From Mucilaginibacter agri (lineage in GTDB: Bacteria; Bacteroidota; Bacteroidia; Sphingobacteriales; Sphingobacteriaceae): 64,000 nucleotides of DNA. The notes under the pieces are model-generated. The model saw nothing but the letters and a program-made list of their open reading frames with translations, was not told the DNA's origin and did no database searches. The translations under genes and the position numbers were made by a program. The stretch covers positions 186,001 through 250,000 of the forward strand of contig NZ_WWEO01000045.1 in assembly GCF_009928685.1 (NCBI RefSeq), read 5' to 3'. Below are positions 8,472 to 17,423 of this stretch, piece by piece; the stretch's first letter is position 1; each line of letters opens with the position of its first letter.

Positions 8472-8939
8472 CTACGCCAATCCTCTTGCGTTTTCTGCTT
8501 CAAAAACGGTATCAATAAGCAATTCCCGCTGTTTAGATGCTGCTACGGCCAATTGATCGCAACGCTCGTTTTCGGGGTGGCCGTTGTGGCCGCGTACCCA
8601 TACAAAGCGAATTTTGTGTAGTTTGCTTATTTCGAGATAGCGCATCCATAGGTCTTTATTTTTTTTACCAGCAAAGCCCTTTTTAACCCAGCCATATACC
8701 CAGCGTTTTTCGATAGCGTCTATAACATATTTGGAGTCGGAGCATATCACTACATCCTGGTTAGGGGTTTTAAGAGCCTCTAAGCCCTTAATTACTGCCA
8801 GTAGTTCCATGCGGTTATTAGTGGTTTTGCGGAAGCCCTCCGACAGTTCTTTATAGTGTTTACCGGCACGCAGTACCACACCATACCCACCCGGACCCGG
8901 ATTGCCGCTCGATGCACCGTCTGTAAAAATTTCGATCAT
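8472..8939 (-). CDS. rnhA: Ribonuclease HI
   Basis: 155 residues, the standard length of the bacterial type 1 enzyme that cuts RNA in RNA-DNA hybrids. All catalytic residues are visible: D7 in IFTDGASSGNPG, E45 in NNRMELLAVI, D68 in CSDSKYV, H118 in VRGHNGHPENERCD, and D128. The W-rich handle (KRWVYGWVKKGF) is also present, so it belongs to the E. coli-like class. It is a single gene convergent with the phosphoesterase gene and divergent from tRNA-His. Confidence 0.96.
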   Translation of the reverse strand: MIEIFTDGASSGNPGPGGYGVVLRAGKHYKELSEGFRKTTNNRMELLAVIKGLEALKTPNQDVVICSDSKYVIDAIEKRWVYGWVKKGFAGKKNKDLWMRYLEISKLHKIRFVWVRGHNGHPENERCDQLAVAASKQRELLIDTVFEAENARGLA

Positions 8940-9010
8940 AGTATTTGAGGGTGCAATTATAATAATTTACTATCAGGCTAACAGTAAGTTATAATTTTTT
9001 TAAAAAATGG

Positions 9011-9041
9011 TTTGCAAACAGCCCGGATTTTTCTACTTTTG
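9011..9041 (+). promoter_or_regulatory. Promoter of tRNA-His
   Basis: A full Bacteroidota-type promoter: TTTG at 9011-9014, a 19-base spacer, and TACTTTTG at 9034-9041. Transcription would start a few bases before the tRNA at about 9047-9049. Confidence 0.8.
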
Positions 9042-9053
9042 CACTCACCAAAC

Positions 9054-9128
9054 GGTAGATGTAGCTCAGTTGGTTAGAGCATCGGTTTGTGGTACCGAGG
9101 GTCGTGGGTTCGAGCCCCATCATTTACC
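9054..9128 (+). tRNA. tRNA-His (GTG anticodon)
   Basis: The cloverleaf reads fully by hand. Acceptor GTAGATG (9055-9061) pairs with CATTTAC (9121-9127). The D-stem is GCTC/GAGC. The anticodon stem TCGGT/ACCGA encloses TTGTGGT with anticodon GTG at 9089-9091. The T-stem GTGGG/CCCAT encloses TTCGAGC. A G at -1 (9054) faces C73 (9128), the identity pair of histidine tRNAs. CCA is not encoded. Confidence 0.96.
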
Positions 9129-9131
9129 CTT

Positions 9132-9174
9132 AAAGGGGCAAAGATTTTTAAGAGTCTTTTGCCCCCTTTTTTTT
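9132..9174 (+). terminator. Terminator of tRNA-His
   Basis: AAAGGGGCAAAGA pairs with TCTTTTGCCCCCTTT, followed by a run of T, immediately after the tRNA. Confidence 0.82.
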
Positions 9175-9221
9175 GCTTTAATTTTCCGTTAGCATATTTC
9201 AAACGTGGAACTTTTCAAAAT

Positions 9222-10139
9222 TCACGGCTTATCAAAATCACTTTTAATATTTACAATCTCTTGATCAGCTATGGTTGAAAATGTAATATGCTGTTTACGT
9301 CGTTCGTCTAAGTAACTTATTTGTAAGCATAAGCCATTAAGTGCTCTAGGTATTTTCGGATAGAGAATTTCGTCCGCCTCAACATGAGTACTTTCTATAT
9401 GGCATTCATATTCTGCGTTTAACGGTAAATTTCCTCCCGGCTGCAAATTGTTTATTTTATCGGGTTGTTCTAATTTGCTAAACTGCTGTTGTGAGATAAA
9501 ATCTAGTTTAATATTATAAGCCGGGTAAGTAGAATTATTATGTATGATAAGTAGATATTTCCAATCCAAACACCAATGTATAATTGGCTTAATGGCGAAA
9601 CCTATATTATAAAAAGGTCGCCCAGTCTCGTCTATTTCTAAAGAGTTCTTGGCACTATAACCGTTGTTAGATCGTCCTTTACGATGATATCGTAAATCCG
9701 CTTCAAGATAAGGGCCAAGGTTAGATATCTCGGCATCGTTTCCCATTTTATCCGCATAAGCCATTTTCTTAAATTCCGCCGCGATAGAACTATGGTCGCC
9801 TGTATTAATCACATTGTTATGACCATTATTGTGGATATTGACGATTGTTGGCGTATTTGTATAAGTCTGTTGTTTTTTAAAATTTGCCATAAAACCACCG
9901 TTCTCTAAAAACAACTCAGTAGAGGGTTCGAGATGAATAATAAGCGGAAGATGCCGATCTATAGTTTCTCCAACTCGGGTTATAAATCCTTTTTTCACAA
10001 GCACGTCTAGTAAGGCGCTAGCTTTCCTATCACTAGGTTCAATGGTCAATATCTTATCGGCATCCAAGTGATCATTATTGCCAAACATGTTTAATATTTG
10101 GTCAAGCTGCTGGCACTGATTTTCGCTTAAATCATTCAT
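9222..10139 (-). CDS. Unknown protein with winged-helix-like N-terminus and Asn/Gly linker, next to AbiTii
   Basis: 305 residues, no family recognised. Residues about 1-80 have the helical pattern of a winged helix (DRKASALLDVLVKKGFITRVG). Residues about 95-117 contain an Asn/Gly-rich segment (NIHNNGHNNVINTGD) resembling the one in the divergent AbiTii protein. The C-terminal half is beta-rich (about 165-300) and could be an immunoglobulin-like sandwich. No signal peptide or membrane segment. The gene is clearly AT-rich: a hand count of 9541-9600 gives 19 G+C of 60, against 31 of 60 at 5041-5100 in purL. The position beside a tRNA and a defence-type gene suggests accessory, possibly acquired DNA. 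Confidence 0.72.
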   Translation of the reverse strand: MNDLSENQCQQLDQILNMFGNNDHLDADKILTIEPSDRKASALLDVLVKKGFITRVGETIDRHLPLIIHLEPSTELFLENGGFMANFKKQQTYTNTPTIVNIHNNGHNNVINTGDHSSIAAEFKKMAYADKMGNDAEISNLGPYLEADLRYHRKGRSNNGYSAKNSLEIDETGRPFYNIGFAIKPIIHWCLDWKYLLIIHNNSTYPAYNIKLDFISQQQFSKLEQPDKINNLQPGGNLPLNAEYECHIESTHVEADEILYPKIPRALNGLCLQISYLDERRKQHITFSTIADQEIVNIKSDFDKP

Positions 10140-10216
10140 ATAGTTATCTGCTATTATTAGGTAAATATAAATTATAATAACCGGTTTTAGTTTGTGGAAA
10201 ACAGCCTCGAGGAAAG

Positions 10217-10247
10217 TTGAGCTTGTTAGTTTAATAGTTTAATTTTG
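10217..10247 (+). promoter_or_regulatory. Promoter of the AbiTii gene
   Basis: TTG at 10217-10219, a 20-base spacer and TAATTTTG at 10240-10247 match the Bacteroidota consensus. The start codon lies 48 bases downstream. Confidence 0.6.
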
Positions 10248-10295
10248 TATAACTATAAAATGGAATAAATACCAAATCCTTAACCATTATCATTA

Positions 10296-11219
10296 ATGCA
10301 GCTAATTGAAATTATAACAAATGAGTTGACAGACGTTGATTTGTCGCTAACATCTCCTCTTTTGAAAACAAAGTTGCTTGCAAGCAGGATCGGTAATCAA
10401 GAATTATTAGCGTGGGTTAGTAATGAACTAAATGGCTACAAAAAGCAATCTGATCTTCCAGACTATCGTAAAACAACGGGTGAAATTGTAGGTGATTATA
10501 TAAATGGCACAAACATAATCAATAATCATGTTTTGCCTATTCCGTCATTTGACAGTTCTTTTGATGATCAAATACGTGCTTTTGAGTTATTCGATGGTAT
10601 TGAACCATTAGAACAGATGGCGACGCTGTACACTGATAGCTTACTAAAACCGTTTACCCAAGGGCAAGTGACGATATTTCAAAATTTGTTGATTAAGCAC
10701 GTCAATACCTTTGGAAATTTTTCCTTGATGAGCGCAGGCGTCAGAGTACCAGCAGGTGCGCTTAAAAGGGTTTTAAATGCAGTGAGGAATCAACTACTTG
10801 ATTTCATGATTGCACTTGAAACAGAATTTGGATTAGAAGTTAAGATTGAAACATTGCAATCTAATAAACAAAAAATAACCACTATTATGAATACCACAAT
10901 TAATACTAACGGTGATGGGAACTTGGTTAATACCGGAACAGGCGCTAATATTACTTTTTCTGCTACAATTAATAAAGGAAATCAAGAGGCGTTGAAAAAA
11001 GCTTTATTAGAAAATGAAGTACATGTATCCGACGCTGAAGATTTGTTGGCCGTTATAGATACGGAGAGCCCTCTTTCTTCTACTGAATTTGGACCCAAGG
11101 TAACTCAGTGGGTTTACAAAATGATTGGAAAGGCCATGGACAATAGCTGGAAAATTGGCGTTAGCGCAGCTGGAGGTGTTTTAGGAAAATTGATTTGTCA
11201 TTATTACGGCCTGCAATAA
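10296..11219 (+). CDS. AbiTii domain protein (abortive-infection family)
   Basis: 307 residues. The N-terminal ~185 residues fit the AbiTii domain: LLKTKLLASRIGNQELLAWVS.ELNGY (about 22-48), a DYR motif, a P-rich turn, and the helix GALKRVLNAVRNQLLDFMIALE near residue 155. AbiTii is known from the lactococcal AbiT phage-resistance system, where infected cells stop growing. Residues about 205-230 hold an Asn/Gly linker (NTNGDGNLVNTGTG). The C-terminal ~80 residues end in a helix-rich segment with WVYKMIGKA and a glycine-rich hydrophobic stretch (WKIGVSAAGGVLGKL), which I infer may be the effector or membrane-active part. It has its own promoter and terminator and is AT-rich. Confidence 0.85.
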   Translation: MQLIEIITNELTDVDLSLTSPLLKTKLLASRIGNQELLAWVSNELNGYKKQSDLPDYRKTTGEIVGDYINGTNIINNHVLPIPSFDSSFDDQIRAFELFDGIEPLEQMATLYTDSLLKPFTQGQVTIFQNLLIKHVNTFGNFSLMSAGVRVPAGALKRVLNAVRNQLLDFMIALETEFGLEVKIETLQSNKQKITTIMNTTINTNGDGNLVNTGTGANITFSATINKGNQEALKKALLENEVHVSDAEDLLAVIDTESPLSSTEFGPKVTQWVYKMIGKAMDNSWKIGVSAAGGVLGKLICHYYGLQ

Positions 11220-11294
11220 GTTTGAAGCTGAGTACTGACAATTACCAATTAAATACTTTGAGCACTGGTTAGTCTTAAAGCGCTATTAAATAAT

Positions 11295-11322
11295 TAAGCC
11301 CCGTCCGTTCGGACGAGGCTTT
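11295..11322. terminator. Bidirectional terminator between AbiTii and the GH84 gene
   Basis: AAGCC-CCGTCC and GGACG-AGGCTT pair around a tiny loop with one mismatch, and T and A runs lie on both sides. The two flanking genes converge here. Confidence 0.8.
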
Positions 11323-11343
11323 AATAACAGATGCTTTTACTTA

Positions 11344-13269
11344 TTAAAAAGCTATCAGTTTCGGCCCGTCGGATATGAAATCATCCAATACACCGTCGGC
11401 AATCTTTATCGGTCCGTTGAAACGCGTCGCTCCGGGGATGCTTTGTATCGCAGCAGCTTCTAATGCTATCTTTTTAGCATTTTCAAAATAACGCCCGGCT
11501 GCAGCGCTTCTCTGGTCGGCGGCATTAAGTCCGGCTGCTGTTAATTGCAATGCTCTGCCCCATAGCTGCATGGCATCAAGCCAGGGGCGGGCTTCCTGGG
11601 CAAAGGCAGGGTCTACTGTGCCAGAGCGGATAATATCCGGTGCGCTGGTAAATTCAACAGCGTATTCCGTCAAATCAACAATAGCGCGATGCCTTGCTAC
11701 ATTGTCTCCGTTTGCAATTGCTTCACGTACGGCATCAAGTTTAGCCTTCATTATTGGAGCTTGCGGTTGCCAAGGCTGACTGCCGAACGTTGGTGCCATA
11801 TGCTGAGTATCAAAGAAGGTTAGCAGTGCGGCCATTGTACGCTCATCACCACCTGCCAGTTCATATGCGGCAGCATGCCAGGTTCGCTCTGCGTCGTAAT
11901 CCTTGTCGTTCCAACCAAAGGCAGCCACACCTGTAACAGCAGGGCGACTAGCTGCTTCCTGATTCATTGGATTGGACAGGATACCCGTAAGTTCTGCCGA
12001 TAACCCGGCTTCGCGCCGGGTATAGGGGGCAAGTAATAACCGGCCTGTAGTTTGTCCATAGTCATTAACCGGGTAATTATCCCAAAGCAATGTTTTCCGT
12101 CCAAATGCTTTTGTTGCCGCCTGTGCATCCCTTATGGCAATAGAAGGGGGCACCACATCGGTACCAGTCCATTGTACAACTATTTTCGGGTCGAGATTTT
12201 TGCGTAGCGCTGCTTTATAAGGGCTCTCTTTCGCATCGTAATATTCAGTAGGCACCATAATTAGTGGATGGCTTTCCGGATCGTGAGCACTAAGGCTTGC
12301 CTGTACGGCGTTAAGTAACTTTGCCTGTGCTACACCTGCCGCTTCTGCGCTGGGCGGGCCAAAGCTTTGTTTGTCTATATCGCAATTCCATTTGGTGTAT
12401 TCGATGTCGTCGAGTGCTACATAAAAGTTATGCACCCCTATAGCGCGTAGCGCATCAAATTTATGCTCGAGCGTCTGAAGATCCGTAGGGTCAGAAAAAC
12501 AGATTGATGGCCCCGGCGAAATGGCATACACAAAATTGATATGGTTGCGCCGGGCTGTTGCAACTAACTTCTCAAGTTCTGCTAAAGTAGCTTTTGGATA
12601 AGCCTCCCGCCAGCGATCGCGGGCATAAGGGTCGTCTTTGGGGCTGTATATATAGGTGTTAGCCTTAACACTGGCCAGAAAGTTGAGATGCTTAGTCCTG
12701 TTCTCCATTGACCATGGAGCACCGTAAAAGCCTTCAATAGTTCCGCGGATAGGCATGGCAGGATGGTCTTTAATCACGAGTGCCGGAATCGAGGTGCGAC
12801 GCGCTAACTGACGGAAAGTTTGTGCTGCATGAAACAAGCCATCTGCATCGTACCCGGCAATAGTGACGAGCGCACCGCTGCCTGTTGTTAAACCGGCAAT
12901 AGTATAACCTTCGGCATGGCTATCCAGCTCGGTATTGGTTCGCGCAAGCGCATCACGAATTATCCCGGTGTTTCCTGTGCCGATAATTAGGTAAGTACGG
13001 TCCACCGCGGCAGGCAAGCGTTGCGCTGTTGTAATTGTTTCTACGCCAACCGATTTAAGGATACCACGTATCAGCGTTGCGGTCTCGGAATCAGTACCCG
13101 CCGACTGAATCAATACAACCGACTTGCCCAAAATGATAGAACCTTGTCCAAGCTGGGTGGATACCGGGGTAGGAAATATCATTGGTAAAGTTGCCGGTGG
13201 AGCCATTTGGGCAAAAGAAGTGTTGGCACCGAGCGCAAGCAGGGTTAAACAAGTAAATAACTTATTCAT
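11344..13269 (-). CDS. Secreted GH84 beta-N-acetylglucosaminidase (O-GlcNAcase/NagJ-like)
   Basis: 641 residues. A signal peptide ends near residue 21 (NTSFAQ). A GH20b-like domain covers about 30-155. The catalytic TIM barrel begins RGTIEGFYGAPWS (about 175-187) and carries the paired catalytic aspartates D287-D288 in YVALDDIEY, as in Bacteroides and Clostridium GH84. A helical C-terminal domain follows. Family members remove terminal GlcNAc with substrate-assisted catalysis. The exported form suggests scavenging of glycans in the periplasm or outside. It is transcribed alone, convergent with AbiTii, and its promoter lies in the 13270-13588 spacer. Confidence 0.93.
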   Translation of the reverse strand: MNKLFTCLTLLALGANTSFAQMAPPATLPMIFPTPVSTQLGQGSIILGKSVVLIQSAGTDSETATLIRGILKSVGVETITTAQRLPAAVDRTYLIIGTGNTGIIRDALARTNTELDSHAEGYTIAGLTTGSGALVTIAGYDADGLFHAAQTFRQLARRTSIPALVIKDHPAMPIRGTIEGFYGAPWSMENRTKHLNFLASVKANTYIYSPKDDPYARDRWREAYPKATLAELEKLVATARRNHINFVYAISPGPSICFSDPTDLQTLEHKFDALRAIGVHNFYVALDDIEYTKWNCDIDKQSFGPPSAEAAGVAQAKLLNAVQASLSAHDPESHPLIMVPTEYYDAKESPYKAALRKNLDPKIVVQWTGTDVVPPSIAIRDAQAATKAFGRKTLLWDNYPVNDYGQTTGRLLLAPYTRREAGLSAELTGILSNPMNQEAASRPAVTGVAAFGWNDKDYDAERTWHAAAYELAGGDERTMAALLTFFDTQHMAPTFGSQPWQPQAPIMKAKLDAVREAIANGDNVARHRAIVDLTEYAVEFTSAPDIIRSGTVDPAFAQEARPWLDAMQLWGRALQLTAAGLNAADQRSAAAGRYFENAKKIALEAAAIQSIPGATRFNGPIKIADGVLDDFISDGPKLIAF

Positions 13270-13588
13270 GGATTTTTCAAGATTAGAAGATAAAAAGCAG
13301 AAATATAAAGATGATATACCGGTGTCTCGGTTTAAAACCGCTATAATAAGATTTTTTACTAACGTGGGCGGGATTTTTTTGATTTATAAGGGATAAGGCC
13401 TTCTTTAGGTTTCGAAAGCCCGGGGCCTGATTATATGGAAGGGGAAATAAAAGACGAGCCATGCGAATAGCTTAATTGGGTTTAATTTCAATGCCTTGGA
13501 GGATGCACAGAATTAAACCCCAAAGACCTTCATAAACATGAGCGTTTTTTGAGGGGGAACTGGTAAATATTTAAAGCCCTTTCGGACC
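13270..13588. other. Intergenic spacer
   Basis: No gene supported. A purine-rich, AT-rich leader for the GH84 gene fills the left part. An imperfect inverted repeat (TTGGGTTTAATT at 13476-13487 with AATTAAACCCCAA at 13511-13523) lies near the promoter-distal side and may end the upstream lipoprotein transcript. Confidence 0.5.
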
Positions 13589-14662
13589 TTACAGTAACAG
13601 AAGTTTCCTCACTGTCGAGTATCCATCGGTAAAATAAATGGTAGATTCATCTTTAGAAAGCGCCATTTTAAACGCGTATACGTCAGCTTTTGGGCCAACT
13701 CCATCGCTGCCGTGTAAGTCGGTATGCGGCCCAACAAGATAGCGGACAGTTCCGTTGATGATAGATTTAATAGCCCCATTGTCGGCAATGTACAGCGTTT
13801 TTCCATCTTTGTTAGCTATGATATCCGAAACCTGCGTAAACTTTTGATTTGGGAATAAATCCTGGAAAACGCCCGAAGGGGTCAGTTTGCATATTTTTTC
13901 GGAATGCAAAACGATGTACTTCACCGCGTTATAACCGCAAAATAAACTGGTAACATCGTGCACGTCATCAAAACCGCTAGGACGAGGTACGTAGTAGGTA
14001 TCCTTACCATAAGTACCTGCCGCATCTGGTTGAAATTTTTCGATAAATGCCTGTTGAAAATTTTCGCCATTTGGATAAGTATTTCTTATCCCCCCGGTAA
14101 ACAAATAGCTGTTATATGGATCTTTTGCCAAAGCGTAGTAAGTATATTCTGTATTATGGCGGGGTGGTGTAAACGACGTTGTAGCGCCGTTAGCTACTAT
14201 CCAAAACCTGCTACGCTGGTTCTGATATTCATATTCTGCAGCGGTGATATTTATGGTGCCATTTTGTTGCACCCTGATGTTATTGGGTTGAAATAAGGTT
14301 TCTCCAAGGCTGTTTGGTGGAATGTTAACCGTGGATACGATATTGGGTAGGGTTATTTTTCGGATTTTACTATTATAGGTGTCTGCCAGGTAAATTGATC
14401 CATCGTCTGCTAGGTCGATGCCCGCAACTCCCAAAAATCTTGCTTGATCGCCGGCAGCGTCTACGTATCCTTCTATGTTGTATTTGCCTGCTATTGTTAC
14501 AACGGTTAAAGGCAAATGTCCGTCCGCGGCATTTGTTGCAACTTGAAGTTCGCCTTGTTTTGCGTTAGTCGGTTGTACGCTATTGCTGAGCTCGTCCTTT
14601 TTACATGAAGACAATGACAACACTACACTAATGATGATTAATTTGTAGATATTGATTTTCAT
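13589..14662 (-). CDS. NHL/SMP-30-like beta-propeller lipoprotein
   Basis: 357 residues. The lipoprotein signal ends at the lipobox SLSSC (Cys near residue 20), followed by KKDE as in many Bacteroidota surface lipoproteins. The mature part has NHL-like blades: VVTIAGKYNIEGYVDAAGDQARF, then GIDLADDGSIYLADTYNSKIRKI (about 80-104), and again ADNGAIKSI and SKDESTIYFTDGYSTVRKL near the end. NHL propellers bind partners or sugars; the role here is unknown. About 300 bases of gene-free DNA separate it from the PL6 gene upstream. Confidence 0.82.
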   Translation of the reverse strand: MKINIYKLIIISVVLSLSSCKKDELSNSVQPTNAKQGELQVATNAADGHLPLTVVTIAGKYNIEGYVDAAGDQARFLGVAGIDLADDGSIYLADTYNSKIRKITLPNIVSTVNIPPNSLGETLFQPNNIRVQQNGTINITAAEYEYQNQRSRFWIVANGATTSFTPPRHNTEYTYYALAKDPYNSYLFTGGIRNTYPNGENFQQAFIEKFQPDAAGTYGKDTYYVPRPSGFDDVHDVTSLFCGYNAVKYIVLHSEKICKLTPSGVFQDLFPNQKFTQVSDIIANKDGKTLYIADNGAIKSIINGTVRYLVGPHTDLHGSDGVGPKADVYAFKMALSKDESTIYFTDGYSTVRKLLLL

Positions 14663-14961
14663 AAAAAATTGTGTTGGTTTATAGGATGTTATATGTCGCA
14701 GGATTTACAAATCTAAAATGGTCTATAACAACCACAGTGTTTAATACTACACATTTTGGTAATCAAAGTGCTCATCTCTTTTACACGCTTTGAATGCACT
14801 CAAGGCCGTCATTAACTTCACCAACACTGCGGTAACTTTGTTGCTAACATCTGGTCGATAGTATTGATGTTAAACCGTTCAAACCCCGCTTAGCGCAGAT
14901 TTATTTATGGCAATATAAACCGCGATGTCTATTTTATTAAATAGCTTGCAGAGTTTAAGTG

Positions 14962-16137
14962 TTACTGTTCGTTATGCACAACAGAATTCTTGGTATCTAT
15001 AATAACATTATCTACTAGTGTAATATTAAAAGGTGCAACATCCTGCACGGTACGAGAAGGGTACTTATTGGTATCGAATTTTCCGGTCCAGTCGGCATTC
15101 TTGCTATCGCCGATAAGGATGCCTGTATCGGTCTTACTGATGCGGTTGTTTTCTATGAGGCAATCGCTTGCGGCGATATAAAAGCCAATTTCCGTTTTGC
15201 CTTTAGCCATTCCATACATCAGCCTAATGCCTGTTGGCAAGTCTTCGAGTACGTTGTTGGTTATGGTGTGGTGGGTACCATTGATGCGGATGCCGCCCGT
15301 ACCACCTTTAAAGGTATTGCTATCAATGAGGCAATCATGGCCGCCGCGCATCACTAACTCACCCTCGCAATCTTCGAAATAGTTATGAATGTAGTTGTTA
15401 CCCGAGCTTTTATTGCTGATCACCTCGGGCTCGCCATTACAGTGGATAAAACGGTTGTCTCTGACCGTGGTGTAGGCATATCGGGTACCCAAAAGTACCG
15501 GGTCCTGACCAATCTGCACACATTCGCCGCCATTGAAAACTTTCCAGTTCACTTTATCTTTGTCTCTAAATACATTGTGATCAATCAACGAATAGGTGGG
15601 AATTTCATCTTTCGTAATTTTTACCTGTACTTCCTGATTGTCGATATTGCTTGTAAAGTTACAGTGGTCTATGCGGTTGTGTTCGCCTTTGCCAGATAGT
15701 ACCACAATGGGCATAAACTGATCTTTCGCAAGGTTTTTGGCAAAGGTACAGTCTGTAACCCTGCAGTATTTAGAGTTCTTCAATTCTATCAGAAAGCCTC
15801 CGTTAGCTTTAAACACATTACACCCAGTAAAAGTTAGGCCGGTGAGCTCTGTATAACTACCAGTAAGTTGAAACACCGGCTTGTTTACGTCACCGGAGAA
15901 GATAACTTGTCCCGGCGATTCCGCCCTAATGATAATAGGCTTTTCCGCAGTGCCGCTGGTATTTATAACTACCTGCCAATTTGTATAGTTGCCGTTAGCA
16001 ATAACCATTTCATCGCCTGCCACGGCTATAGTGGCCGCTTTTTGTAATTCATCGGGGCTGGATACCTTGTATCTTTTCCCGGCCATACTGGTTAAAGTAC
16101 ATAATAAGCCACATAACAATATTATAAAATACTTCAT
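14962..16137 (-). CDS. Secreted polysaccharide lyase family 6 (chondroitinase B/alginate lyase type)
   Basis: 391 residues with an N-terminal signal peptide (cleavage near TSMAG) and a right-handed beta-helix rich in Asn turns. The PL6 catalytic pair is visible: K243 in SNKSSGN as the base and R264 in LVMRGGH as the acid, 21 residues apart as in chondroitinase B. The following GGTGGIRINGTHH stretch is a further family hallmark. PL6 enzymes cleave alginate or dermatan/chondroitin chains by beta-elimination. Which polymer is used here cannot be told. The length is single-domain, lacking the second beta-helix of longer PL6 enzymes. Confidence 0.9.
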   Translation of the reverse strand: MKYFIILLCGLLCTLTSMAGKRYKVSSPDELQKAATIAVAGDEMVIANGNYTNWQVVINTSGTAEKPIIIRAESPGQVIFSGDVNKPVFQLTGSYTELTGLTFTGCNVFKANGGFLIELKNSKYCRVTDCTFAKNLAKDQFMPIVVLSGKGEHNRIDHCNFTSNIDNQEVQVKITKDEIPTYSLIDHNVFRDKDKVNWKVFNGGECVQIGQDPVLLGTRYAYTTVRDNRFIHCNGEPEVISNKSSGNNYIHNYFEDCEGELVMRGGHDCLIDSNTFKGGTGGIRINGTHHTITNNVLEDLPTGIRLMYGMAKGKTEIGFYIAASDCLIENNRISKTDTGILIGDSKNADWTGKFDTNKYPSRTVQDVAPFNITLVDNVIIDTKNSVVHNEQ

Positions 16138-16356
16138 TTTCGATAGTGGTATAATTGGTTTTTAGATGCCCCGTGGACCGACGGCAAATTACTTAATAAC
16201 AGTCTTATAGGGTAAGAGAGAGAGCTATTTATCTGCGATAACGTATTCATAAAGCTAACCGGAAGTAATTTGTTGACCAAGTGTTGATCAGTTGCATAGA
16301 GGTACTAATGGTTTATTTCCATTCCTTAGCCCTTAATTTTTGCTTATCCGGAAACG

Positions 16357-17193
16357 TTAATCTCTCGTTCTTAACATGCGTAGTAAGCGCACACCTATTA
16401 GATAAGGCATAATAAAAGGTATCGCAGGTATAGCAGCCAGAAATCCTACGATAGAAAATGGAGCAGGCCAGGAAGGGGGGAATGATACAAATAAAACACC
16501 CATTGCTGATAAAATTATATACCAGCGGCTGCCGGCAGTATTCAGTAAGCCGGCCTTTTTTAGCGCAACGGGAAATAGAATTGTGGTAAGGTAAATGAGT
16601 GCCACTTCGACAATAGCAATTACATAAAAAAGCATTTCAACCGGTGAATACCAATCTGGGCGTTTACCGGCAGGTAGATTTACAAATTCGCTGAAAGCCA
16701 CTGGCAGGTAATATCCCCAAAAGGCCATGTTTAAAATAAATAAGGGTATTGCGATTCCTATAGTTGCGAAACCCAGAACTGAATAAGTGTGTTCTCCTAA
16801 GATCTGTAATTTAGCCTTCAATAGCGCGAACCCCAATAGCGCACTTATACCACCAATTATCAGGATGGTGTATCTTATTTGCTGCTCTGTTGCAGTTGCT
16901 ACCCACCCCTTAATTGTGCCTGGCGGCCGCCCCATACCGGCAAAAACAGAAAATAGCAGCCAGGGTATAATTAGTAAAAGAGCTGTAAGTATCCATTCTT
17001 CTTTTTCAGATTGACTGATATTTGATTTAGCCAAGGCGAGTTGTCTAACCGCGAATAACATTAAGCTGGCATTTAGTATCCATATCGGGAGATAGAATAT
17101 ATAACTAACATGGCCAATCCCGAAGCCAACGGCAAAAACCATCGGGGGAACCAGGTAGAGATAGATGGACGATAACTTTTCTAAACGACTCAT
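16357..17193 (-). CDS. Multi-pass membrane protein of unknown function
   Basis: 278 residues from ATG 17193 (MSRLEKLSS); an ATG at 17238 would add 15 residues without a clear signal. About eight hydrophobic helices fill the protein with short polar loops, and a basic C-terminus (RLLRMLRTRD) lies inside. Conserved-looking loop features are GMGRPPG and the KRPDWYSP segment. I do not recognise a family. The neighbour upstream is a divergent TonB receptor, which does not by itself suggest a function. Confidence 0.75.
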   Translation of the reverse strand: MSRLEKLSSIYLYLVPPMVFAVGFGIGHVSYIFYLPIWILNASLMLFAVRQLALAKSNISQSEKEEWILTALLLIIPWLLFSVFAGMGRPPGTIKGWVATATEQQIRYTILIIGGISALLGFALLKAKLQILGEHTYSVLGFATIGIAIPLFILNMAFWGYYLPVAFSEFVNLPAGKRPDWYSPVEMLFYVIAIVEVALIYLTTILFPVALKKAGLLNTAGSRWYIILSAMGVLFVSFPPSWPAPFSIVGFLAAIPAIPFIMPYLIGVRLLRMLRTRD

Positions 17194-17382
17194 AGATAAG
17201 ATTCTAGTTATATAAATGTATCGCTTTTTATTGAGCATTGAACGGTTGTGATGTTAAGCTCATTTCTCGAATTATGACCCATTTTATGACTCGTTATTAT
17301 TGATTCTCAACGATAATATAGTAGCCAGAACCTGTGTTCAAACTTATTTTAAGATTTAATTTAGACTTAATATAAATAAGAA

Positions 17383-17390
17383 TATATTTG
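17383..17390 (+). promoter_or_regulatory. -7 promoter element of the TonB receptor operon
   Basis: TATATTTG fits TAnnTTTG, 33 bases before the start codon. No clear -33 TTG and no recognisable Fur box were seen. Confidence 0.4.
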
Positions 17391-17423
17391 CCGTGTCAAA
17401 ATTACACTTACTCGAAATAACTA

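Noticed and set aside
9007..9192. Reading frame across the tRNA-His
   Set aside because: It overlaps the tRNA and its terminator fully; the translation has no family text.
9054..11322. Integrated element with attachment sites
   Set aside because: No integrase was found and I could not see a direct repeat of the tRNA 3' end; only AT-richness and position suggest acquisition.
14663..14961. Hidden small gene or RNA in the 299-base spacer upstream of the NHL lipoprotein
   Set aside because: No frame with plausible start and composition, and no clear hairpin beyond local AT-rich pairing.
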